A stretch of 51,816 bases of DNA from JAVBNO01 sp031551485 (GTDB lineage: Bacteria; Bacillota; Clostridia; Oscillospirales; Ruminococcaceae), in contig JAVBNO010000053.1 of assembly GCA_031551485.1 (NCBI GenBank), forward strand, positions 1-51,816, written 5' to 3'. The first letter of the stretch is position 1. Each line of letters begins with the position of its first letter. Positions 24,444 through 31,254 of the stretch are shown here, piece after piece. The position numbers were made by a program, and so were the translations under genes. Under the pieces are notes generated by a model. That model searched no databases. It was not told the DNA's origin and saw only the letters and a program-made list of their open reading frames with translations.

Positions 24444-25280
24444 TTATTTTTCCTCCAGCAAATTTCCCACATGCCGCGTCTCAAAGAACATATCTTTGTT
24501 GGTCAGCACAATGACAATGGCAAGCACAAACACCACTCCGGTTTCGACACATTTGGTAATCTGTGTCATGGCAATCTGCTCCTGCAAAAAGTTGACAAAG
24601 AAGTGGAAGATGATGCAGGCCAAAATGCTGCGCCGGTTCTTGACATACACCCAGGTGAAGAAAAAGCCCATCGGCGGGACGCTCAGGAAAAAGTTGAGCA
24701 TGTAAAGCGGGTTCATTTGCAGAATTTCAGACTGATAGGTGCCCGGCACAAAAAACAGCGGCAGATGCCAAAGCCCCCATACAATGCCAAAGATGATCGA
24801 TTCCTTAAACCAGCTGTGGTAGCTCGCAATCGAGTCCTCGGCATATCCGCGCCAGCCAAACTCCTCGAACACAGCGGCTAAAATAAGGGTAAGCAGCGTC
24901 GGAATGCCGCCAATGGAGAAGGAGAATCCCCCCACAAAAGCGAATTGGTCTGTCGATTCGCCAAAGCACAGCGACAAAAGGATAGACGCCAAAATGACAA
25001 CGCCCATCATTCCAATGGCCAGTAAAACAATCAGCGGCTTAATGCGGTAAAACCCGGTAAGCTTTTCCTTATAATCTTTTTGCAGTGCCGGGCTTTTGGA
25101 TGTAAGCACCGTGATCAGGCTTGTGACGGAAGGCGCGAGAAGTCCAAACAGCAAGAATAGGAAAACAAGGGGGCTTGCCGGGTTTTGGCGTCCGACAACC
25201 GCCGCCCCAATCCAAAATGTCCATGTGCACGCAAAAACCAGCAGATAGTACCGTACAGGTCTGTACACATATCGATTCAT
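24444..25280 (-). CDS. CPBP family intramembrane metalloprotease
   Basis: 278-residue membrane protein of the CAAX protease/bacteriocin-processing (CPBP) group. The motifs are complete: Glu139-Glu140 with Arg144 (FEEFGWRGYAE), His172 in WGLWHLP, and His226/Asn230 in FHFFVNF. About eight helices are seen. It lies 13 nt after the XRE regulator gene, so both are one transcript. CPBP proteins act in peptide processing or immunity to self-made bacteriocins; here no bacteriocin gene is visible, so the substrate is unknown. Confidence 0.92.
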   Translation of the reverse strand: MNRYVYRPVRYYLLVFACTWTFWIGAAVVGRQNPASPLVFLFLLFGLLAPSVTSLITVLTSKSPALQKDYKEKLTGFYRIKPLIVLLAIGMMGVVILASILLSLCFGESTDQFAFVGGFSFSIGGIPTLLTLILAAVFEEFGWRGYAEDSIASYHSWFKESIIFGIVWGLWHLPLFFVPGTYQSEILQMNPLYMLNFFLSVPPMGFFFTWVYVKNRRSILACIIFHFFVNFLQEQIAMTQITKCVETGVVFVLAIVIVLTNKDMFFETRHVGNLLEEK

Positions 25281-25293
25281 CGTCTTACCCCCG

Positions 25294-26175
25294 TTACACC
25301 GTATACTCGTCGATGACGAGTTCGGCGTTCAGTCCGGTGAACTTGATGATATTCTCGGCGCCCTCGCCGGGAACCGGCACAAAGGCCTTACCGTTCAATG
25401 TATAGGAGACACGGTTGGTGGCGCCCTTTTTCTTAAGGATATACGATGTGCCTTGGGGAATATGGATCGTGGAGGTGGCCGAAATCTGGTTGACGCCAAT
25501 GCCGCCGGCAAATGTGTCGCATACAATGTCAAGGTCGGACGAACTGTCCAGCTCTACCAATCCGTTAACGCCGCTCAAACGCACCGACGCCGCCCGCCCC
25601 TCAAATTCCATCAGCTCCAGCGCAATATCATGGATGACCAGCGCACCGGTATACGCAAACACTTCGGCGCTTTTCAGATAGGTTTGCGGCAAACCGATAA
25701 AGACATGCAGCCCTTCTTTGGCCTGGGCCTCGCTCATATCGGAAGCGCGCTTCAGGTCAATGTCAATACTGGCCTTGTTTTCGTCAATTTTCACCTTAAA
25801 ACTGCGTTCAAGTGTCGTCAGGAGGTTGGACGCCAGGCGCACCTTCAGCTTTTCGCCCTCAATGCCCCAGACTGTGACCGCATAGGCACCGCCAATATGA
25901 ATGTCGTAGTGCTTTTTCATATCGATGTCGTATTCGGTGACGCTTTCATAGAAAAAGTCGGAGGGTTTCACCCGGCTTTTTTCATTCGAAAGCAAATCAT
26001 CCACAGTCATATTAAACAGTGTGGCAATGGCCAGGATGTTTTCAATGTCAGGCATACCGCCGTCGGTCTCCCATTTGGTGATCGCCTGGCGCGAGACTCC
26101 CACCTTGTCGGCAAGCTCCTCCTGTGACATCCCGAAGTCCTTGCGCATGGATTTAAGCTTTTCTGCAAAATTCAT
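25294..26175 (-). CDS. XRE-family regulator with DUF4097-like C-terminal domain
   Basis: 293 residues. The N-terminal helix-turn-helix (about 1-60; MSQEELADKVGVSRQAITKW is the recognition part) is of the Cro/C1 type. The C-terminal ~220 residues form a beta-rich, solenoid-like region with repeated short strands (for example KVKIDENKASIDIDLKR), resembling DUF4097 adhesin-like domains. The ATG at 26175 has GGAGG 9 nt upstream; the longer upstream frame has none. It is the first gene of an operon with the CPBP protease and probably controls it. The signal sensed is unknown. Confidence 0.88.
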   Translation of the reverse strand: MNFAEKLKSMRKDFGMSQEELADKVGVSRQAITKWETDGGMPDIENILAIATLFNMTVDDLLSNEKSRVKPSDFFYESVTEYDIDMKKHYDIHIGGAYAVTVWGIEGEKLKVRLASNLLTTLERSFKVKIDENKASIDIDLKRASDMSEAQAKEGLHVFIGLPQTYLKSAEVFAYTGALVIHDIALELMEFEGRAASVRLSGVNGLVELDSSSDLDIVCDTFAGGIGVNQISATSTIHIPQGTSYILKKKGATNRVSYTLNGKAFVPVPGEGAENIIKFTGLNAELVIDEYTV

Positions 26176-26585
26176 TTTTGTTTGCCTCCGTTCGGTTTTG
26201 ATGTCTTCAGAGTAGCCCTTTGGCGAAAAGGCCACAAGCAACAAAGGTTTACATTATGCTTTTTTTCTGCTACTTATCGTAGCATTGAATCATCAATCGC
26301 TCTTTTGCGTCCCGGCGTGACCATCGCCTCATCCTCATCGCCCATGTACGCCCCGCGGTTGCAATCGACCGCATTCACTTGTTTCATTATATCCCGAAAG
26401 CGCATAAATGCAAAACGTCCGTCCCACCCGCCCCGTCGGGGCAGTTGTGATGTGCTTCCCAAAAGGGCCCGCAAAATGTCAAAGCCACACGGCTTTCCGA
26501 TGCTTTCAAACATTTTAAGTGCTTTTTGAAGTCAAAACTGTGGTATATTCGTTATAAGAAGCGTAAGACATGCAGAGGGATGGTG
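26176..26585. other. Divergent intergenic region between XRE and ECF sigma genes
   Basis: Should hold the promoters of both units. A 79-residue minus-strand frame (26274-26513) has no ribosome binding site and no recognisable domain, so I do not call it. No convincing sigma-A promoter is seen before the sigma gene; TGGTATATTCGTTATAAG near 26541 may contain the -10. Confidence 0.45.
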
Positions 26586-27092
26586 ATGACAATCGATGAG
26601 CAAGAGTGGGAAGCATTAATTGCCCAATATGAAAAACTGGTCTATGCCGTCTGCCTGTCCTTTGTGAAAAACCCCTTCGATGCCGAAGATTTGGCGCAGG
26701 ACACCTTCTTATCCGCTTTTCGGCACTACGCCGGCTTCGACGGCGCCAACCCCAAAGCCTGGCTTACCCGCATTGCCGCCAACAAATGCCGTGACTTTTT
26801 GAAAGCGGCTGCCCGCAAAACCACCCCGGATGAAGATACCCTCGCCTTGGCCCCCGCCCCCGGCCCCACTCCCGAAGACCACATCATCCGGGCGGACGGC
26901 GAAAGCCGCGTCAGAATCCTCTGCGAATCGCTGGCCGACCCGTACAAAGAGGTGGCAGTCACCTATTTTTGCGAAGGCGAAAAACTCTCTGTCATGGCTG
27001 CCCAAACGGGAACCCCTCTCAAAACCCTGCAAACCCGGTTGTACCGTGCCAAAAAAATCCTCAAAACCCGCTGGAAGGAGGCCGCCCCATGA
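26586..27092 (+). CDS. ECF-type RNA polymerase sigma factor
   Basis: 168-residue sigma-70 family protein with only regions 2 and 4. Region 2 contains NPFDAEDLAQDTFLSAFRHY and the following WLTRIAANKCRDFL; region 4 is the helix-turn-helix in LSVMAAQTGTPLKTLQTRLY. The ATG at 26586 sits 7 nt after GAGG; two other in-frame starts lie just upstream. Its stop overlaps the start of the anti-sigma gene (ATGA). ECF factors usually drive their own operon, which here would include two membrane proteins, hinting at a cell-envelope response. Confidence 0.94.
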   Translation: MTIDEQEWEALIAQYEKLVYAVCLSFVKNPFDAEDLAQDTFLSAFRHYAGFDGANPKAWLTRIAANKCRDFLKAAARKTTPDEDTLALAPAPGPTPEDHIIRADGESRVRILCESLADPYKEVAVTYFCEGEKLSVMAAQTGTPLKTLQTRLYRAKKILKTRWKEAAP

Positions 27093-27589
27093 AAACCGAT
27101 CCCAATTTGACAATTTGGAATGTCCACGGCCACTTGACAGCTGCCGCTCTGGTCGTCTTGCTGGATGAACAGACCCGGCTGCCCGAGGAAGAACTTCTCA
27201 ACATGATGGAACATATCGGCTGCTGCGAGCAATGTGCCACCGCCTTTGCCGAAGCCGCCGTCGCGGCCCCCTTGCCGCCGCCTCCCGCCGGGTTTGCCGA
27301 ATCGGTGCTGGTACGCAAACGCCTCGAGGACGCGCCTCCCGCCGATACGACCCCCAAAGCTTCCAAGCACAGGCGAACCCTTTTGCTCTACAGCTACCGC
27401 GCTGCCGTGGCCGCCTGTGTAGTGTTGGCCGTCGCCCTTTCCGGCGTCTTCCAAAATAACGAAGCTTGGCAGAACCATTTCTTCTTTCCCAAAGACCTGT
27501 CCCCCCCCGCCATCAGCTGGATGCAAACCCTTTCCCAAAACTTTACCGACCTTTCGCGTCGATTTTTTGTTGGAGGTTATTCTCAATGA
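27089..27589 (+). CDS. Membrane-bound zinc anti-sigma factor
   Basis: 166 residues. The zinc anti-sigma motif HxxxCxxC appears as HIGCCEQC (about 47-54), followed by a Pro/Ala linker, one membrane helix (about 103-122) and a short extracellular tail with aromatic residues. AAGGAGG lies 8 nt upstream, and the ATG overlaps the sigma stop codon (ATGA), so translation is coupled and the two proteins are likely made in equal amounts. It should hold the sigma factor inactive at the membrane until a signal. How it is released is not visible. Confidence 0.88.
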   Translation: MKTDPNLTIWNVHGHLTAAALVVLLDEQTRLPEEELLNMMEHIGCCEQCATAFAEAAVAAPLPPPPAGFAESVLVRKRLEDAPPADTTPKASKHRRTLLLYSYRAAVAACVVLAVALSGVFQNNEAWQNHFFFPKDLSPPAISWMQTLSQNFTDLSRRFFVGGYSQ

Positions 27590-28134
27590 TTAAAAAAAGA
27601 AGCAAATTTTGGACCGTCATCTTTTCTTTTCTGCCCGGCGCGGGGCACATGTATATGGGCTTTATGCAAATGGGCCTTTCCCTCATGTCACTTTTCTTCG
27701 GCGTCATCTTCTTTGCCATGATGTTCAATTTTTTACCACTGCTGTTCGTCCTTCCCCTCATCATGTGCTATTCCTTTTTCCATTGCATCGCTCTGATGGG
27801 CGCCGACGATGAATCCTTCGCCAAAGAGGAAGACCGCTTTCTGCTCTTCTTTCCCCAACTCCTCACCGGTTTTGGCAGCATTGGCGCCAACCTGTTCCAA
27901 AAGCGCCGTCCCCTCATCGGCGGCATTCTCATTCTCATGGGTATCTATATGTTCCTTTGGCAGCTGCCCAATTTCCTCAATATGAATGATTTTATCTACA
28001 GAAACTTTTACAGCGTAATGAGCGCCATCCCCCAAATCCTCTTTAATCTGGCCATCATCGTGGTCGGTTTCCTGCTAATCAGGGGGAAGAAAAATGCCCT
28101 CGCATTGCCCCCGGCAGAGGAGGCCGCCCAATGA
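27586..28134 (+). CDS. Polytopic membrane protein (TM2-like), ECF operon
   Basis: 182 residues with about four helices. The start SKFWTVIFSFLPGAGHMYMG, with a Gly-rich P-GAGH-Y-G turn, resembles TM2-domain proteins, often found with similar regulators. The middle loop (about 74-90) is acidic. The ATG overlaps the anti-sigma stop (ATGA), and GGAGG is 9 nt upstream. It may modulate the anti-sigma factor or respond to membrane stress. The precise function is unknown. Confidence 0.82.
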   Translation: MIKKRSKFWTVIFSFLPGAGHMYMGFMQMGLSLMSLFFGVIFFAMMFNFLPLLFVLPLIMCYSFFHCIALMGADDESFAKEEDRFLLFFPQLLTGFGSIGANLFQKRRPLIGGILILMGIYMFLWQLPNFLNMNDFIYRNFYSVMSAIPQILFNLAIIVVGFLLIRGKKNALALPPAEEAAQ

Positions 28135-28427
28135 GACAGAGAAGAGTAGGTACCCTGACAGCCGGTCTGGTGCTTATCATCTTTGGGGTTCTTTTTCTGC
28201 TGCACACCGCGCTGCCTGCCCTAAGCTATCTGACAATCTTTCGCTTTTGGCCGGCCATATTCATCCTTTTGGGCGCCGAAACGCTCATCGGCTGTCTCAT
28301 CCAAAAAGAAGAAAAGCTCCGTTACGATGCCGCCGCCATCGCCCTTGTCATCGTACTTTCTTTCTTTGCCATGGGCATGGCCACCGTCGATTACGCCATC
28401 CAAAATAACCTCCAGCAAATGCTTTGA
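28131..28427 (+). CDS. LiaF/DUF5668-like small membrane protein, ECF operon
   Basis: 98 residues with three hydrophobic segments: LTAGLVLIIFGVLFLL, FWPAIFILLGAETLIG, and AAIALVIVLSFFAMGMA. The Arg-rich start, first Gly-rich helix and FWP turn match the LiaI/LiaF-like transmembrane region (DUF5668). It is the fourth gene, again joined by an ATGA overlap to the one before. LiaF-type proteins dampen envelope-stress signalling, in keeping with this operon. Confidence 0.85.
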   Translation: MRQRRVGTLTAGLVLIIFGVLFLLHTALPALSYLTIFRFWPAIFILLGAETLIGCLIQKEEKLRYDAAAIALVIVLSFFAMGMATVDYAIQNNLQQML

Positions 28428-28522
28428 TCAGCACAACCAATATACTTTCCCGCACCTCTCATATGGCTTGCGCGTGGCTGCCCGTTGCGGCCGCCCATGT
28501 AAGCCGGTTCATTGCAAACCGT

Positions 28523-28567
28523 ACCAAAAGCTGCCCTGCTTGATATGAGCAGGGCAGCTTTTGGTAT
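28523..28567 (+). terminator. Long hairpin after the ECF operon
   Basis: ACCAAAAGCTGCCCTGCT and its exact complement, 18-bp arms around about 7 nt. TTTTGG within the right arm can serve as the T tract on both strands. Confidence 0.85.
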
Positions 28568-28647
28568 GGTAAAAGGGGCTCAATCAATTCACTGAATCAA
28601 TGCTGTCTTGTTTTCACGGATACCCTTTATTACCATATTATAGCGAA

Positions 28648-28681
28648 AAAGAGACCGATACGCCATCGTATCGGTCTCTTC
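28648..28681. terminator. Second hairpin in the convergent gap
   Basis: AGAGACCGATACG and CGTATCGGTCTCT, perfect 13-bp arms around CCAT, preceded by AAAA on the plus strand, so it is a terminator in the minus direction too. Confidence 0.7.
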
Positions 28682-28746
28682 CAAAAACCGCCGTCTAAAA
28701 GGGGAGAAGGGGCAAAGCAAAACGGATGCTTTGTTCGATCAAAACA

Positions 28747-28778
28747 CAAAGAGGCTGCCAGTTCGGCAGCCTCTTTGA
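28747..28778 (-). terminator. Terminator of the RNase J gene
   Basis: CAAAGAGGCTGCC and GGCAGCCTCTTTG, perfect 13-bp arms around a 5-nt loop, 15 nt after the stop codon. Confidence 0.92.
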
Positions 28779-28792
28779 TTATGGCGGTGTCT

Positions 28793-30853
28793 TTACCGCT
28801 CCACTTCCTGAATAATAGGCAAAATCATCGGGGAACGCTTGGTGCGCGCATATAAAAAGTCGCTAAGCTCATCCCGCACCTTTTGTTTAATACTGCCCCA
28901 ATCTTTCATGCCGTCGCTTTTGCACCGCTCCATCGATGCTTTGGCCACGTCCCGGGCCTCGTTCATCATATCCTCGGCCTCCCGCACATAGACAAATCCT
29001 CGGGAAACCAAGTCCGGCCCGGCCAGCACTTCGCCGCTGTCGGGGTCAATGGTAGTGACAACCACAATCAGGCCGTCCTGACCCAAATGCTTGCGGTCCC
29101 GCAGCACAATGCTGCCCACATCCCCAACACCCAGGCCGTCCACCAGCACCCGTCCCGCGGGTACCGCGCCGGTAAACTGCATTTTTTCGCCGTCGGTTTC
29201 AATCATGCGGCCAATCTCCGCCAAAAAAATGTTCCGCGGCGCAATGCCCATCGAGCGGGCCAAATCGGCGTGCTTTTTAATATGCTTGAACTCCCCGTGC
29301 ACAGGAATAAAGAATTTCGGTTTTGTCAGCGCCAAAATCTGCCGCAGCTCATCCTGGCAGGCATGCCCCGACACGTGCACTTCGTACATTTTTTCGTACA
29401 CCACTTCGCTGCCCAGCTTCATCAGCTCGTTGATGACTTTACCCACCATCTTTTCGTTTCCGGGAATCGGCGTCGCCGAAATAATGATGAAATCGTTGGG
29501 CGTCACCTGCACCTTCCGGTGGTCGGACATCGCCATCCGGGTCAGTGCGCTCATCGGCTCTCCCTGGCTGCCGGTGGTCACAATGACAATCTGCTCTTCC
29601 GGATACCGGTCCATGGCGTCAATGTCAATCATAACCCCTTCCGGCACCGTCAAATATCCCAGCTCCATGGCTTTGGCCACCACATTAATCATGCTCCGGC
29701 CCGAAACCGCCACCTTGCGGCCGCTGCGCGCCGAGCAATCAATAATCTGCTGCACCCGGTGAATGTTGCTGGAAAAAGTCGCAATGATAATCCGGCGGGG
29801 GAATGCGCTTTTAAAAAGCTTCTCAAAAGATTCGCCCACCGTCCGCTCGCTCAGGGTGCTTCCCGGCCGTTCCGCGTTGGTGGAATCGGAAAGCAGCGCT
29901 AAAACCCCCTGGCTGCCCAGCTCGCCAAAGCGGGCCAGGTCAATGGGCGGGCCCTGAATCGGTGTATAATCCACTTTAAAGTCGCCGGTCTGAATGACGA
30001 CGCCCACCGGGGTGTGAATGGCCAAAGCGCAGGCATCGGGAATCGAATGGTTCACGTGGATAAACTCCACCGCCATGCATCCCAGCTTGACGACATCCCC
30101 CGGCATTGTCACATTTAAAGCCACCTGCCCCAAAAGGCCGTGCTCTTTCAGTTTCCCCTCCACAAGCCCCAGTGTCAGCCGGGTGCCGTACAGGGGAACA
30201 TGAATGGATTTCAGCAAATAGGGAAGAGCGCCGATGTGGTCTTCGTGGCCGTGGGTCAGCACAACGCCCCGTAATCTGTCCCGGTTCCGTTCCAAAAATG
30301 TAAAATCGGGAATGACCAAATCTACGCCCAACAAATCCTCATCGGGAAAGGCAAGGCCGCAGTCCACAATAAAAATATCGTTGCCGCATTCATAAGCGGT
30401 CATATTTTTGCCAATTTCCCCAAGGCCGCCCAAAGGAATAATTTTCAGGGACTGTCCGGTCAGCGGCACAACAGGCGCGCTTTTCCGCCCCGCCAGGCTG
30501 GCGGGAGCCACCGCCATATTGGGCACATTCTGGCCCTTTGCCGTGCTGCCGTTCTGTCCGTTTTGGTTATTCTGGCCATTTGAATTGTTTTGGCTGCTCC
30601 GATTTGGCTTTTTACCCTTGCGGGGCTGGCCTTGCCCCTGGCTCTGATTCTGGCCTTGTCCGTTGCCGCCTGCGGCCCCCTGTGCGGGAGCAGCGGCCTT
30701 TTGGCCTCCGCGGTTGCCTTGGCTTTTGGGTTTGCGGCTCTTCTGGGTTTCCCCGGTCTGATCGTTGGCTGGTTTACCGGCGCCCGGTGTGCTGCCCTCG
30801 GCCTCTTGGCTGGCGGCGGCGGCGCGGCGTTCAAAATGGTTGTCTGGTGTCAA
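28793..30853 (-). CDS. rnj: Ribonuclease J with low-complexity N-terminal extension
   Basis: Endo-/5' exoribonuclease of the beta-CASP metallo-beta-lactamase family, central to mRNA turnover. I choose the TTG at 30853: GGAGG lies 8 nt before it, while the ATG at 30868 overlaps that site and has none of its own. That gives 686 residues. The catalytic HGHEDH is at 201-206, later motifs include DSTNAERPG and the SGHACQDEL histidine, and the C-terminal domain is complete. Residues 1-135 are an extension rich in Gln, Asn, Gly and Lys (NGQNNQNGQNG region), absent from Bacillus RNase J, which has about 555 residues. It may bind RNA or partners. Transcribed alone from a strong promoter with a long leader. 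Confidence 0.94.
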   Translation of the reverse strand: MTPDNHFERRAAAASQEAEGSTPGAGKPANDQTGETQKSRKPKSQGNRGGQKAAAPAQGAAGGNGQGQNQSQGQGQPRKGKKPNRSSQNNSNGQNNQNGQNGSTAKGQNVPNMAVAPASLAGRKSAPVVPLTGQSLKIIPLGGLGEIGKNMTAYECGNDIFIVDCGLAFPDEDLLGVDLVIPDFTFLERNRDRLRGVVLTHGHEDHIGALPYLLKSIHVPLYGTRLTLGLVEGKLKEHGLLGQVALNVTMPGDVVKLGCMAVEFIHVNHSIPDACALAIHTPVGVVIQTGDFKVDYTPIQGPPIDLARFGELGSQGVLALLSDSTNAERPGSTLSERTVGESFEKLFKSAFPRRIIIATFSSNIHRVQQIIDCSARSGRKVAVSGRSMINVVAKAMELGYLTVPEGVMIDIDAMDRYPEEQIVIVTTGSQGEPMSALTRMAMSDHRKVQVTPNDFIIISATPIPGNEKMVGKVINELMKLGSEVVYEKMYEVHVSGHACQDELRQILALTKPKFFIPVHGEFKHIKKHADLARSMGIAPRNIFLAEIGRMIETDGEKMQFTGAVPAGRVLVDGLGVGDVGSIVLRDRKHLGQDGLIVVVTTIDPDSGEVLAGPDLVSRGFVYVREAEDMMNEARDVAKASMERCKSDGMKDWGSIKQKVRDELSDFLYARTKRSPMILPIIQEVER

Positions 30854-31190
30854 AAAGAATACCTCCATCAAAATGTGGCGGCCCCAATGCGTGCTTAATG
30901 CCTGCGTCACCCTTCGGTGCGCGCAAAGTAAAGTCGCAAAAGCGCCCATATTTTTTACCGCAAAACCACAATGCCATCTATCCTAAAAGGAAAGCGGCCA
31001 AAGGGGTACCCGCCGGCCCAATGCCCTGGCCGATGGGAGTGCTGCGGTGCGATTCAAATGTAGGTTTATCCTCTGCAAACAAAAGGCATAATAGCAAGGC
31101 TGGATACCGCGGGCCAATTTCCGTACAACCCCGGACCAACCGCCTTGCGCCAAAGGATAAACAATCCGATCAATACGGCTGCACAAATTG
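30854..31190 (-). ncRNA. Putative long 5' leader of rnj mRNA
   Basis: From the expected start near 31190 to the TTG codon is about 335 nt without a gene. A 9-bp long-range stem is possible: GTTTATCCT (plus strand 31064-31072) and AGGATAAAC (31154-31162). Further short GC-rich inverted segments occur. I do not recognise a known riboswitch. Self-control of mRNA decay by RNase J is an attractive but unproven reading. A 91-residue minus-strand frame crosses the leader and has no ribosome binding site. Confidence 0.45.
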
Positions 31191-31196
31191 TAACCG

Positions 31197-31225
31197 CTCA
31201 TCCGGCGTTTGTCAACCGCCACGGC
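31197..31225 (-). promoter_or_regulatory. Consensus promoter of rnj
   Basis: Minus strand: perfect TTGACA, 17-nt spacer, TACAAT. Confidence 0.85.
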
Positions 31226-31254
31226 AAGGAATTCAAAATATAGACATGATTTGG

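Larger units (their letters stand above)
28428..28792. other. Convergent intergenic region with three hairpins
   Basis: Between the ECF operon and rnj there is no gene, only three strong inverted repeats listed separately. The sequence between them is plain. Confidence 0.6.

Noticed and set aside
26274..26513. 79-residue minus-strand frame before the ECF sigma gene
   Set aside because: No ribosome binding site, no domain, and it lies in a promoter region.
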